From: Notospermus geniculatus
Lineage: Eukaryota; Nemertea; Pilidiophora; Heteronemertea; Lineidae
Direction of reading: 5' to 3'
NCBI GenBank assembly: GCA_002633025.1
Contig: NMRB01000414.1
Span: 317,830 to 381,829 of the forward strand
DNA length: 64,000 nt
The notes under the pieces: generated by a model
Database searches by the model: none
Seen by the model: the letters and a program-made list of their open reading frames with translations, nothing else
What the model was told of the DNA's origin: nothing
Part shown: in pieces, positions 1 to 10,889 of the stretch
Layout of the letters: every line of letters begins with the position of its first letter
Position numbering within the stretch: the stretch's first letter is position 1
Program-made: the position numbers and the translations under genes

Positions 1-588
1 TGATTGGTACACATGAACTACGCAGGTTACAAAGCTGACCCAGCAGGTCTAACATGAAATGACTACCAGCTGCGTATCTGTTTGGCGACGAGTGGACTGA
101 GAATGATATACATTCTGTGCGATGAATGTAGGATAGGCTGAACTCAACTAGTGTTGAATCCAGCGGTGTAAATAGGTTAATGACCGGCCTGGGTCAGCAT
201 AAACCAATGTCAGTTGCTTGGCTGTGAGTATTACAAGGGCCGTTATACATTTATACGTGTAACTGATCTCTAGTTAGGGTGAGGTGGGGAAGCTGAGGTA
301 CTTCAGCACTGTGTTGTGCGTGACACTACGATACAATCTACGTGTAATGCTTGTCATCTTAAGGTGACTCAGAAATGGCCTTCGCTGATTGGGCGCCTTT
401 CCTTCGGCGCCTGCTAACCCAGCAAATGTGGCGAATGCTCTCAGGGGTTTATCTGCGGTGACGAAGGGAGTGAGCAGTAAGAACGCCTGATATTCTCAGG
501 ATGGGTAATTAGGCTACGGTTTATTTCGCCTGTAGACCAAAACCAAAATCATACCATTACCAGCATGGTTAAAATGGACATCAGGCAA
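1..588. other. no gene recognised
   Basis: No open frame with recognisable protein features on either strand. I see no RNA gene or clear repeat here, only short chance frames. Confidence 0.5.
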
Positions 589-713
589 CCAGGGCCCAAA
601 TCCACAAAACCTTGCTAGCTTAGTTGGTTGCTAGTTGTGTACATCGGCCTTTACAACCTGGGCACTTTAGCAGGCAACTAAGCCTAGCAAGGTTTTATGG
701 ATTTGGGCCCTGG
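589..713. mobile_element. short palindromic MITE
   Basis: A near-perfect inverted repeat. The left arm begins CCAGGGCCCAAATCCA and the right arm ends with its complement, and pairing continues through a TAGC-rich inner part around a ~35-bp loop. The CAGGGCC terminus resembles hAT-type MITE ends, but I do not see a target duplication, so the superfamily is a guess. No coding capacity. Confidence 0.65.
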
Positions 714-1195
714 TCTCCAGAAAAAAATTAGGTCGTGATTGGTCACTTTTTCTGGGCCACCCTTTACATAAAACAAGTCGGGAACCATTGACATCGTCAC
801 GATGTCTTAATCTTGTTCCTGTGTTGTGATTGGTTGGATTCAACAAATTAGTTTCTATACATTAATTCGAATATATGACTGTCCAAAATTCCCATTTAGG
901 CATATGATTCACTTCGCCTACCATATATATGTACACCCCCGTGTCGGAAACAATCCGTCTGTAAAACATAAAAAGCATGATATACATGTATTCTTTGTAA
1001 TAATAAAAGGCAAATTGATTAAGTGATGAGATATCATCATCACCGGATGACGTGGGTTGTCATTGTCTGAAATTCTCTTACATGTATGTGCAATGCATAT
1101 GTACGTGTTTTTCAAATTAGGACATCGACAATGTTAAAACATAATGATTAGTCGTTTGGATGAAACTTCTTACACAATCACTTGTGCCGGTGTGA
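714..1195. other. no gene recognised
   Basis: AT-rich sequence with only short, unconvincing frames on both strands. No repeat partner was noticed elsewhere in the window. Confidence 0.45.
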
Positions 1196-1881
1196 TCAAA
1201 GTCCGATCTTATTGTTCAGTGAGGGATTAGAATATAAAACTAGAGAGACCATGACCATTCGAATACAACCTTCCAATAGAGGGCTATTATTTGGCGGACT
1301 TGCATTCCTAGGAGGCGTAGATTCTTGTCCACCTATGTTATTTGGATGACCACTGACTGGAACTCTCAGACAGCCATCATTCGTCAGACGTCCCCCAAGC
1401 AGTTGATTAGGAAAGTTGTCCATATTTTAGGAACTTTGGCATCTGTGCTAATCAAATGGTACATGTATTTTCGTGCCAATAATTGAGGGTTGTGGAAACT
1501 GAGGTGGACGGGGTGAAGCATAATGGTAGGTTCTTATTCTTTGATCTTTTGCTTGCAACCAAACACAAATATTGGCTGGTGCCGAGTATAGGTCACCCAA
1601 ACGTGAAGCTGGGGAAACCCCCGTTCTTGCTATTGGCCTACAGGGACAAATCTACAATGTGTAATGTAGCTGATGCTAACTTCTGCACATAAGTGTGATT
1701 TTACGTTCGAGGTGAAAGGAAACGTCACTAATAGGCCTATGGTGCTAGCCCAATGTCCGTTCTGGTTGGATGGTCATGAATTCGGTCACCTGAACCCTGA
1801 GATATTCTACAACGTGTAATAAAACCTAACCTCTGCACATAATCTTGATTCTAGGTCTGGGGTAAAGGAACCGTCACTTGG
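1196..1881. repeat. 5' flank of the inverted TLR duplication, left arm
   Basis: This stretch pairs in inverted orientation with about 15662-17150. Shared phrases include the blocks around 1380-1450, 1555-1735 and 1760-1880. Inside it a short unit ('ctctgcacataa' followed by 'ttcgaggt') occurs twice, at about 1676-1735 and 1831-1880, and both copies are also present in the right arm. A TAG directly precedes the conserved pre-start frame at 1852-1854. CTAG followed by GT also resembles a splice acceptor, so an upstream exon is possible. Confidence 0.75.
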
Positions 1882-3789
1882 ACGACACTGTTCTGCCTGT
1901 TGCTGTCCCTCATTCCGTATATCGCTGGACTGTCTGATACGACAGCGCGGCCACATCTCCCCCATGGTTGTACATCCAAGAACGTGTCCGGCGGGAAGAG
2001 GATTGAGTGTACCAAAGAAGCTTTCAACGACGTCATCTCCGCCTGTGCTGTATTGGGCGACGCACTTGTCGAAATTGTAATCGGAGGATGCTCACCAAAA
2101 CGAGCAGTCAAACTGACCTCGTCCACGTTCAACAGTTCGAAGTTAAGAGTTGTGCGAATCATTGATTGCAGCATTTATCACCTTGCGGACGGAGCACTGA
2201 AGAAGCTGGTAAGCTTACGTGTTCTTGACCTGAGTTCTAACGAAATTTCACGACTCACATCGACGTCTTTTACCGGCCTGTCCATGCTCGAAAACCTCTA
2301 TATACCGCAAAATAGGCTAGCCGACACCGAGAGCGACACATTCACTGGTTTAAGGCAGCTACGAAGGCTTTTTTTAGGCGACAACCGAATCACATCGATA
2401 GGCCCTAAAACATTCACTGGGCTCGTCAAGCTTAAGGAGCTTTCACTGAAAGACAATCTGATTAAAAGACTAACCAATGAATCACTACACCCCCTCAAAA
2501 AGCTTCGAATACTTGAACTGACTTCAAATAGAATTTTTCGCATCGATGAGAGTACATTTCATGGGAATCGAAAATTAGAAGAACTGCAGCTGAAATATAA
2601 CAGAATGATATTTGGGTCCAATGGTGTTTCGGCGAGGATGTTAGAACATTTGACTCGACTGAGGAAGCTGGATCTTAGCTCAAATCCCTTATTTAAATCA
2701 GGCAGTTATGCAGACGTATTTCTGAAGGACCAGGCGAATTCCCTTACTCATCTAGATCTTTCTGGAACCTATTTTACTAATCAGCACTTCGCTATGTTGA
2801 GGAATCTCAAGAGTCTGAAATATTTGAGTCTCGTCTACAACGTTATCGGTTTCATTCAGGAATCTTCACTCCCGAAAGCTGCCAGTTTATCTGACGTTCG
2901 TCTCAACGAAAACGAAATTTTGTATGTTGACGAAAACGCCTTTGAAGGTTTGAAAACCGTTCATTTGAAACAAAATCCCTTTGATTGCAGCTGTTGTCTT
3001 AAGGGATTCTCACGTTGGTTAAGAACTCCCAAGGGGTCCGCGGTGTTTGACCGTAAGGTGCTCAAATGCGGAGGCCCTGTTGGCATGTTTGGTACGAAAG
3101 TGATGGACTATGATCCGTGGTGGTGGACATGTAGCCCGTCTGTTCCACTGGTTGGATTAGTGTTTGTCATCGCCTTCGGTCTTCTTGTGGCACTCGCTGC
3201 GCTGCTCGTTTATTGTAATCTTGTGAACATTAAACATTGTCTTTTGGAAAGGCGGGAAGCGTCCAAGGTGTCCGACGAAGAGCGAGTGCTGCCAACAACG
3301 TGCAATGAGTCGGCCCCTCTTCTAAACAACGCGATGTGCAGAAATTCGCTTCCGCAAGGGAAAACCGGTGCCTATATCCTCTACGATATTTACGAGACGC
3401 AAGTCTTGAACTGGGTAAATAAATATATCGAAGACGAACTATACCATCATCCACTGAGAATCACATTGCAGTGGTCGGCAGGTCCAGAGGTCATACCCCT
3501 TTGGAAACAAATCAAGAACTTCAGCTTTCAAGTCAACTACTTTCTGGTCATTGTGACCGAGGAGTTTTTGAAGAAGCACTGGCCGGACATCGCCGAGAAG
3601 AGTGGCGTGGAGAACATTATGAAGTGTGTCTTGGTGCTGCACGGGAAGAAGAAAAGGGAATTGCCCAAGGAGATAAGGAGGTTGAAATGTCCTAGCTTTG
3701 AGTGGCCTCAAGATGGGAACGGAGCTCAAAGGAAGAGGCATCGATTCTGGAAGCAGATACGTCTGGCTCTAAAGGGGATGCTGAAATGA
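1882..3789 (+). CDS. Toll-like receptor, left copy, start codon lost
   Basis: An LRR/TIR receptor expected in a cell or endosomal membrane as a pattern sensor. The frame is uninterrupted to TGA at 3787. Numbering from codon 1900: leader and cysteine-bearing N-terminal cap to about 75, about eleven LRRs to about 355 (LxxLxLxxN pattern), one LRRCT with CxC spacing at about 358-412, a membrane helix at about 416-438, and a TIR-like domain at about 490-627. Box 3 is clear (RHRFWKQIRLAL), but box 1 is weak and no RDxxPG box 2 is visible. The matching ATG of the right copy reads ACG here (1882-1884), and no in-frame ATG occurs until well into the LRRs. Expression would need an upstream exon or non-AUG start; otherwise this is a recent pseudogene. 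The cytoplasmic part is nearly identical to the right copy, while the ectodomain is much more divergent. Confidence 0.9.
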   Translation, partial: TTLFCLLLSLIPYIAGLSDTTARPHLPHGCTSKNVSGGKRIECTKEAFNDVISACAVLGDALVEIVIGGCSPKRAVKLTSSTFNSSKLRVVRIIDCSIYHLADGALKKLVSLRVLDLSSNEISRLTSTSFTGLSMLENLYIPQNRLADTESDTFTGLRQLRRLFLGDNRITSIGPKTFTGLVKLKELSLKDNLIKRLTNESLHPLKKLRILELTSNRIFRIDESTFHGNRKLEELQLKYNRMIFGSNGVSARMLEHLTRLRKLDLSSNPLFKSGSYADVFLKDQANSLTHLDLSGTYFTNQHFAMLRNLKSLKYLSLVYNVIGFIQESSLPKAASLSDVRLNENEILYVDENAFEGLKTVHLKQNPFDCSCCLKGFSRWLRTPKGSAVFDRKVLKCGGPVGMFGTKVMDYDPWWWTCSPSVPLVGLVFVIAFGLLVALAALLVYCNLVNIKHCLLERREASKVSDEERVLPTTCNESAPLLNNAMCRNSLPQGKTGAYILYDIYETQVLNWVNKYIEDELYHHPLRITLQWSAGPEVIPLWKQIKNFSFQVNYFLVIVTEEFLKKHWPDIAEKSGVENIMKCVLVLHGKKKRELPKEIRRLKCPSFEWPQDGNGAQRKRHRFWKQIRLALKGMLK

Positions 3790-4668
3790 TGTGGAACGTT
3801 CCCACAACTAATTACCTCAGTTCTTCAAGCGTTTATGAAAGATGAAGACACGCTCTCTTTTCCAAACAAGAAAAGGACATCGGAGCGATGTCAATGGTTT
3901 CTGATGGGAAGTTTACTACTCTAGAGCTAATTAACTTGACCTCTGACTTGAGAAGTATGGCTTAACTGGAACAGGAATCTTTGATTAAACCTATAGGGGA
4001 TGGTTTTGCTGGCTTCTAATTAGTTTTCCCCTGAAATTCTGAGTAGATTTGCACTTTAGGACTGTTTGACCTTGACATTGACCTCTGACCTTCAACGTCA
4101 TTGCGTAATTTATAAGCTCATCCTTGATAACCTAGGTGTAGGTGAAGGTTTTAGGCTTCCATCATCACCAGATTCTGACTTATGTTATCAAATTTGAATA
4201 TCAAATCTCGCCATGATATCAGCAAATATCATGCAACCGAGCAGGTGCAAACTGAAAATTTCAGTTGCAATAACATCCGTGGATGAGCTTTGATGTTGTG
4301 ATACCAGTTTCAAGTCACTTACTGTGGTAAATCTCCCGATATGTCAAATTTAATATCAATATCAAATTTGATATATCAATATCGTTATGATGCTGACCCT
4401 GGAGAATAAATTTGTTGATACCAGAATCTTGCCAAGGGCCATAAACATAGGAAAGGAACTTGTTACTAGTGCTTTACCTTGCCTCGGAGACAAGTTATTC
4501 AAGAAACAAAAATGTGACAGACAAAATCTCAACTTTTGATATATCAATTTCACCATGAACCAGGTATCGCATCCCATCTTGTAGCTCATGTCATGTTACC
4601 TGGGGGTAGGTCGCATTTCCAGGTCTGTAGCTCTTGCATGAACAAAGTTACAGGTGTGACAGGCCGAA

Positions 4669-4715
4669 CAGACAGACAGACAGACAGACAGACACACACA
4701 CACACACACACACAC
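4669..4715. repeat. (CAGA)n-(CA)n microsatellite
   Basis: A run of CAGA tetramers passes directly into a CA dinucleotide run, so one microsatellite apparently grew out of the other. Likely polymorphic in length. Confidence 0.95.
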
Positions 4716-4731
4716 CTAGACCAAACACAAT

Positions 4732-4761
4732 ATGGTTTCCGATCTTGAGATCGGAAACCAT
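4732..4761. repeat. 30-bp near-perfect palindrome
   Basis: Two 14-bp arms (ATGGTTTCCGATCT and its complement) meet at a TG centre, next to the microsatellite. The arm word also occurs at the end of the related repeat at about 27965-27985, so this is probably a terminal motif of that repeat family. Confidence 0.85.
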
Positions 4762-5270
4762 AGATAACGTGCCACTGTATGTGTGAGTGGTGCCTCAGCA
4801 TCCCTCCTCTGTGGGCGGAAACTTAAACCAACCTGATAAAACTGATGTCCTGTCCAATCCCTACAAAGCCAGTGGTAACACCCAGGCTAGACTGATACTA
4901 TGACGAATAGTGTGACTAAACTCTTCATCAAGTAAGGTGCCAACATTTGTTGGATTCTAGTCCTGTTTGTATCATATGATCAACTAGTCAGAATTTAAAA
5001 AAAAGGACTATAAAAGCAAAAGGATCTTGCCTATCACAAAAAAAGTCTGGAATAAAAATCTGTTGAATGAGTTTAAAGGGGTAGGCTACTGTCCACATTT
5101 ATAAAATGCTAAGTTTTGTAAGTTGAACCGTATGCTTGATTCCTTTATGTCCAGAGGGAATTCTAATATTGAAAGAGTTACCACTTCGATGCCACAATTT
5201 CTGAGACGTCCATGTATTTTTTTCTATCTAAGGACTCCATCGTAGGTAATTCAAATGATATGCGATCGAT

Positions 5271-5570
5271 TTTACTGAGTGGCTTACGGCAGACCTCGAC
5301 GTCGTGATTGCAGTCGGCCTTGGATTATATCTGTCTGCGTATTGATTTTTCAAACAGTGTGGCAAAGCGCCAGTAAGAGTTCGCAACAAATGTAAGAGAA
5401 AAAAATGTATTCATTGTATTAATTGTCATATTTGGGTAATTGCAAATGCAACATATGATGTGCAGTTTCACTTGTGGCTGTGTGATACACGTAGATGATG
5501 GTACTGGGATTGCCACGTGGTTTGTCTATACTAGTCATGGTCTGTGAAAACATGTTGCGAAATAGAACTT
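5271..5570. repeat. 3' flank of the inverted TLR duplication, left arm
   Basis: Pairs in inverted orientation with 13540-13690 (up to about 5420) and then with 12765-12925 (about 5420-5570). The right arm is therefore interrupted by about 600 bp that this arm lacks. No gene is supported. Confidence 0.7.
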
Positions 5571-5572
5571 TA

Positions 5573-6386
5573 TATCGGGTGGGCCAAAAAAAACGCATCG
5601 AACTTCAGATCTTGATTTCTCAACAACTGTCTATTATAATTCAATGAACTATGGTACCGTATATTGTAAAGATGTTTTGTTTTACGTGTGAAATTTTTGC
5701 ATTGATACCTTTGGTATTAGCACCGTATCACTCAATTAAAAAATCATTCTAAAAATGTGTAATTCCGCAATCCAATAAGACAGGAAAAACCCGTCCCGAA
5801 CTTTAAGTTTCTGTTTCTCAATAACTATTCATTATAACCCAATGGAAATTCACTCAATACTGTTCCGTGGCTATGCGTCTAAAATGTGAAAGTTTCAACA
5901 CATTACCTTTGGTATTAAGATTGTGGTGCCAAATGTAAAAACCATAGTAATCATTCATCATATCTTAGGAGACAATGGTGAAACTTCGAACGCTCGATTC
6001 CAATATGGCGTTATAGTAATGAGCACCACAGGGTAGATATTAAGGTTATTGGTTTAATACTTTCACATATTAGGGGCAATATCATGGAGCAGTGTTAGGC
6101 AAAATTTCATTGAGTTGTAGTAAATCTTTTATGAGAAATTAAAATTTAAAGTTTAAGAATTTTTCATCCACCCGTATTTTACCGGATTCCGGAATCGCAT
6201 TTTTTTACAATGATTTTTAAATTGAGCGATACGGTCCAAATACCAAAGGTATCAATGCAAAAAAATTGCACACGTTCGACAAAACATCTTTAAATGATAC
6301 GGTACCAAATTTCATTGAATTATAATGGACAGTTGTCGAGAAATCAAGATTTGAAGTTCGATGCGTTTTTTTTGGCCCACCCGATA
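5573..6386. mobile_element. 814-bp foldback MITE, TA-flanked
   Basis: The ends are TATCGGGTGGGCC and its complement with TA on both outer sides (5571-5572, 6387-6388). The inverted arms extend about 250 bp. Each arm contains diverged copies of an approximately 180-bp phrase ('tttctcaacaactgtc...', 'acctttggtatta'), giving an inverted repeat built from an older tandem. There is no open frame of note. The TA flank suggests mobilisation by a Tc1/mariner-type transposase. Confidence 0.85.
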
Positions 6387-6765
6387 TACTACATGTATAT
6401 GTGGATAACTTTATAAAAATACAACTTTACACACTCGATAGATGTAACTTTATACCGCATCTGTTCAACTTGGTACATGTGTTTTACTCCTTCAAAGTTT
6501 AGCCAATATCTTCTCTATTTTGGCGATGGTGCTTGGATACCTCGACACCCTCACTCAGATATAAAGATCCACCCAGAGAAGGTGTAGGTGTGACAAGAAT
6601 AGAGTGCCTATATGTATTTCCTCTGCTGTATGCCAAGCAGCGTGTTTTTGGTTTTGACACTGTCGCGAATAGCTTCCACGGTATTGATTGGAAACGTCAA
6701 GAAGAAGCAATGTACTGATTGGTCAATTCGTAAATAACAATCACTGTGATTGGTTCCCTTATATA
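6387..6765. other. no gene recognised
   Basis: Unique-looking AT-rich sequence between two TA-flanked elements. The only frames are short and featureless. Confidence 0.45.
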
Positions 6766-6990
6766 CGGTGGCCCATGCATATATTTTTATCCGCATTACA
6801 AAATTCTGAACATTATTGCATTTTTTCTATGATTTCCACCCAGGTGTAAAACATTTTCACCCGGGTGGAAAACATTTTCACCCGGGTGGAAAACATTTTC
6901 ACCCGGGTGGAAATTGGAGGGAAAAATACAATAATGTTCAGAATTTTGTAATCTGGATAAAAATATATACCTGGCATGTATGGGCCACCG
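6766..6990. mobile_element. 225-bp MITE with internal 22-bp tandem repeat, TA-flanked
   Basis: Ends CGGTGGCCCAT and complement, with TA on each outer side (6764-6765, 6991-6992). The terminal inverted repeats run about 55 bp. The centre (about 6836-6916) is a tandem of 'cacccgggtggaaaacattt'-type 22-bp units, each containing the palindrome CACCCGGGTG. Non-coding, Tc1/mariner-like by its TA flank. Confidence 0.85.
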
Positions 6991-7670
6991 TACTTATATA
7001 ACTGACAAATGGCCGTCCTCCTTCCACTTCTGATAAAAATGTCACAACAACACGTCCATTTTCAGGAAGATCGTGGTCTAGTTTATTCGGGAGTTTATTA
7101 TCGAGCTTTTCATTGCTGCATCCCGACCAATTTTTTGGATCGGAGGACATGACTATTCAATGTCATGTATTATGCAGTCAGCCGATTGTTGACAGTGTTA
7201 TTTCCTGTAGTTCATCACACAGTCTTTCTTACTAGTTCCCATTATAGATTTCCATTTAGATTACTTCGAGTAGAAAGAAACAATGTGCCATTTTAATCAT
7301 TATGAGAAAGGGACTGTTCGTTTTCGTCATTTGAGGAATCAGAGTTGCGATCATTGAGGAAATGAAGAAAGATATGAAGCTGCAAATTGCAGCAATTATT
7401 CTGTACAGCACAACAAATAATCCCTGCAATTTGCAAGTGCATAGCTTTTCCGTGTTTTCCCAAGGATCACAACTCAGACTCCTCAAGTGGCGAAAGCGAA
7501 AGCGAACAGCCCCTTTACACCCATAATAAATGGGCACCTGTTTTTCTTGAATCCGAAAAAATGAACAGATCTTTTTCATTTTTGTCATTCGATAGCGGAG
7601 AAAATTTGCTAACCGTGTATATTTCTGCTTAGCCTACAGTACATGTAGTTTTGGGAAGTTAAAGGAGCCC
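6991..7670. other. no gene recognised
   Basis: Two overlapping frames of about 80-110 codons occur on opposite strands near 7256-7632. Neither shows a recognisable domain. The + strand here contains repeated CTGCAAATTGCA-like words. I do not support a gene. Confidence 0.4.
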
Positions 7671-7674
7671 GGTA

Positions 7675-8310
7675 TTTCCACTTTTCTCGACAGCCGGCGC
7701 CACCATCGCCGTGTGCGCCACACTCCAACCCGATGGACGACGTTGTCAGCGAATGGACCATTCGGAACGACCTGAGGCGAACTGCTTATCTATCCACTGG
7801 GCGGCGCATTTCACCTCGGACACAAGTCCAAGGCAGCCATGTAGTTATCAACAAACCCACGTGACCGACCGTGGAACTATTTTCGCCGAATTTTGGCCTG
7901 CTAAGATATCCAACCTTATTTCCTGGATAAGTTGAGGCATATTATATATAAACTTAACGATATGTCACCCAATCTGCCAATTATTGATCAATAACGCAAC
8001 GTTTTTGTGTGACCTATTTCGTTCATGCGCAGGGTGTGATGAGGCTGCCGCATCCAAACCCACAGAAACTGAAGGCAATCACTGCGCATTCAAGATGGCT
8101 GCCTTGGAATTGTGTCCGAGGGGAAATGCGAGCCGTCACGGAAATTGCCGAGCAGTTGTCTTCGGAAGTTCCGAATGCGAATGGACCTGATGTACTACGT
8201 ACATTTTGTAATGTTTTTTTGTAGTTGGTATTGCTGCCGCTGGGTGGCTCCCTCTACGTCGACAGTCAAAATATCGGTAAGAGATCGCATACCGTCCTAC
8301 TTTAAAGACA
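7675..8310. repeat. dispersed repeat, copy 1
   Basis: Two blocks match 22483-22665 in the same orientation. One begins 'ttctcgacagccggcgccac' (about 7690); the other is around 'tgccgctgggtg...ccctctacgtcg' (about 8235-8300). Between them this copy has about 450 bp not present at 22.5 kb. Type of element unknown; no coding evidence. Confidence 0.6.
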
Positions 8311-9002
8311 ATCTGCAAATCGCAGACGTATGTATATATTTATAGGGTCTCAAGCCACCCATTTATAAGTTAGCTGTACATCAGTTTCCCATCTTGACTT
8401 ATCAAGGCCACCGGTCACTCCGCCCTTCGAACTNATTAACGTATTAGATTATTCTTCATTTTGAGATTTTCATCGATCCAAACCTCACAATGTTCCTCAC
8501 AATGTTCCTTCGTCATAAACCGCGCTTTCAGTAACGTTTGGCTGCTTCAGCCCCCACGCTCATGGGCGGCAAATGCGAGCGATAAATGCTACGGTGGTCG
8601 GCAAGGGTGGATGGAGCGATAGTAGGAGTGACAGGAAGCCTTGGTTGGGCAAGATGCAGTTTCCAAGCCCACGTACAAATGCTCCGATTTTGCTCCAATG
8701 GTAAAGCCAGTACCCAAAATTCAAACGGCTGTATCTTCTAAACGCACCATTTGCGGAACTTAAGAATTGGGTTTTTGTGGTCAGTGGGATAGAAACTAAC
8801 CCACAAACCCAAAAATGTTTTTGTACTTGAGATGTGCATTAAATCTTTGTTAACTCCTAGACCAATGGGCCTCAACTTTGCTTTACGAAATCGGGTCTGT
8901 AGGCCTAGTTCGAACCACCGGACCGACTCGGAATGTTTTGGTATTTTCGGTTTTCTTTCTTCTGGAAATATTCTCCATCAATTGCTGAAAGCAGTTTTGG
9001 AT
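8311..9002. other. no gene recognised
   Basis: Contains one undetermined base (8434). No supported gene or repeat. Confidence 0.4.
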
Positions 9003-9478
9003 GTCAACGTGAAAAATATCATATGCGTCAATCAGACGTTGGGTGGCGCTGCAGTCGATTGCAGCGCCACCCAACGTCTTCTCAGTGCATAAGAAATTTT
9101 TCACGTTGACCTATGATTTTTTCATGGCCATTGATATTTTCCTCACTGCTGTGTGTTTACAAACGAATTCATCGACTGCAGCGCCACCCGACGTCTGATT
9201 CACACATATGATATTTTTCATGTTGACATGTGATTTTTTTTCTACCACCAAACACATGTTACACGTCTGCGTCTTCTTCACTCTCACGACATGCACGTCT
9301 AATTTCTGCGGAAATAACTACGGGTGGTTATTCCCGCAGAAATTAGACGTGCTTGAAAAAATCATAACGAGAAAAATTTCTTATGCGATGATAAGACGTT
9401 GGGTGGTGCTGCAATCGACTGCAGCGCCATCCACGTCTGATTAACGCATATGATATTTTTCACGTTGACATATGATTT
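9003..9478. repeat. cluster of palindromic GCGCTGCAGTCGA repeats
   Basis: A motif joining GTCAACGTGAAAAATATCAT, a TCAGACGTTGGGTGG block and GCGCTGCAGTCGA recurs three times, in both orientations, at about 9003-9115, 9165-9240 and 9350-9478. The first copy is a true hairpin (GGGTGGCGCTGCAGTCGA and its complement). This resembles MITEs inserted into or rearranged with copies of themselves. Confidence 0.75.
9293..9352. repeat. 60-bp hairpin
   Basis: Arms GCACGTCTAATTTCTGCGG and complement, near-perfect, with a short loop. It sits within the palindrome cluster. A single unpaired arm of the same word recurs at about 9603-9630, suggesting a mobile hairpin element with one arm deleted. Confidence 0.85.
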
Positions 9479-10242
9479 TTTCATGGTCATTGATATTATT
9501 TTCACAGTTCTAATGTTTGCTTCATACACACACCAAACACGTCTACTTCTGTTTCACGCACGCTACACTCACGTCTACGTCTGCTTCACTCGCACGACAG
9601 GTTCGTCTAATTCTGCGGAAATAACCACCCATAGTCATCGAGTTAGTCGCTCGTCAACACAGACAAGCAGACACTTAGACGTCGTTTCCGGGTAGGACGT
9701 GTTGAGGAATTGCCGCGAAATGTCATGGGGCGACGGGGCAGTGGTGATGAATACGAGTCATTTATTTCAGATGGATCGCCTAAATGAGGTCGCAAACCCA
9801 CCGCTATCACTGTTTACACAGATTGGCGAATTTACCGCCGTGGTTAGTGAGTTGGTAAATATACTCGTATGGCATGTATAGCTTCTCATATCAAGTACCA
9901 AATAGTACTCATACTGAGTAATTGGGTACTCAAGGTGAGTAACAGAGGATGCTCATTGGGATACTAATCTTGAGAAGTTTTGGCTCCTCCAAAATGAGCT
10001 GTCCCTTTCTTCCACTGTGCGATTGAGTGGGACACTCTTGGCGATCGAAAAAAACCTGATCAGGGGACGGCCGACGGCCGGCGACTGACGTATGAGTTTG
10101 TAGGTCACAGCAGATAAAAAGGTGTGATTTTGCAGCTTGTCCTGCAGCATTCTTTACTAAAGAACTGTGTCCAGAAAGTACGATATTGCTTTCGGTGACT
10201 ATCAGCAGTTTAGTGAATGGGAAAATGCGTTAAAACTAACTG
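9479..10242. other. no gene recognised
   Basis: Apart from the single hairpin arm near 9603-9630 I see nothing supportable in this stretch. Confidence 0.4.
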
Positions 10243-10251
10243 CCGATAGGC

Positions 10252-10789
10252 TAGTCTCGCGCAACCAGCCCCTCGGTCATACTCCGAGGTCGCCAGACCG
10301 AGGGTCTGGCACGGAACGAAAAATTTCCATTGAATTTTCTTATTCCGAAAATTCAAAATAAGGGGAGCTTCGCTGATTGGCTAGTCACCACCAATGCGTC
10401 ATGGATCTCAAAAGTTGGTGACGTAGCCTGCAGGAGGAATAATGGCTGCGCCCAGAGAACTCGAAGCGTGAAAATTAGCAAGGTGAATCGCCTCAATTTG
10501 TGTTGTCAAGTCAATTTATAGTGTCTTTCATTGGAATTTCAGACAGGTATGTACATATTTTTTTCGATTGGGGACGAAATTGTGGTATAAAAAGTGCGGT
10601 AGGGCTAACAGCAAGGGCTACAAAATACTCGCAAGCTGCATGCTTTTTGCATGGATTGTGCATTGTGTTGTACGTCATCGGCGGTAGACTGTCCGCCATG
10701 ATGGTTTTACAAGTCAAAGTAACCATCTGGACCAGACTCTAAAATTGGAAATTTATTGGAAATTGCAAGAGTCTGGTGGCACGAGGCTA
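10252..10789. mobile_element. 538-bp MITE with perfect 9-bp target duplication (MULE-like)
   Basis: The termini TAGTCTCGCGCAACCAG and the complement of TAGCCTCGTGCCACCAG are inverted repeats. The 9-bp word CCGATAGGC flanks both sides (10243-10251 and 10790-10798). Nine-base duplications are typical of Mutator-like elements. There is no transposase inside; the short frames are featureless. A MULE transposase gene is present in this same window (58307-60206), but the termini cannot be linked to it by eye. Confidence 0.85.
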
Positions 10790-10889
10790 CCGATAGGCGC
10801 CGGTAGCACTATCGTTTTTTTCTGTGCAGTCGGACCTAAGTCCGTGAGTACTGATTGTCGGTCGACATAAAGTTGGCGATTAGACAACT

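Larger units (their letters stand above)
3807..5270. repeat. repeat block inserted downstream of the left TLR
   Basis: Sequence absent from the corresponding place after the right TLR, so it arrived in one arm. About 3870-4100 matches 27795-28035 in reverse orientation, including the small palindrome GACATCGGAGCGATGTC and AGGTCA-rich tracts. The 4100-4600 part is AT-rich with ATATCAAATTTGATAT-like words and resembles degenerate units of the 28190-28875 minisatellite. About 4960-5130 matches 13350-13530 in direct orientation. No coding capacity is supported. Confidence 0.6.

Noticed and set aside
9003-9478. Transcriptional terminators or structured RNA suggested by strong hairpins
   Set aside because: The hairpins are repeated, reorient and recombine like MITEs, and lie in animal DNA where such terminators are not expected.
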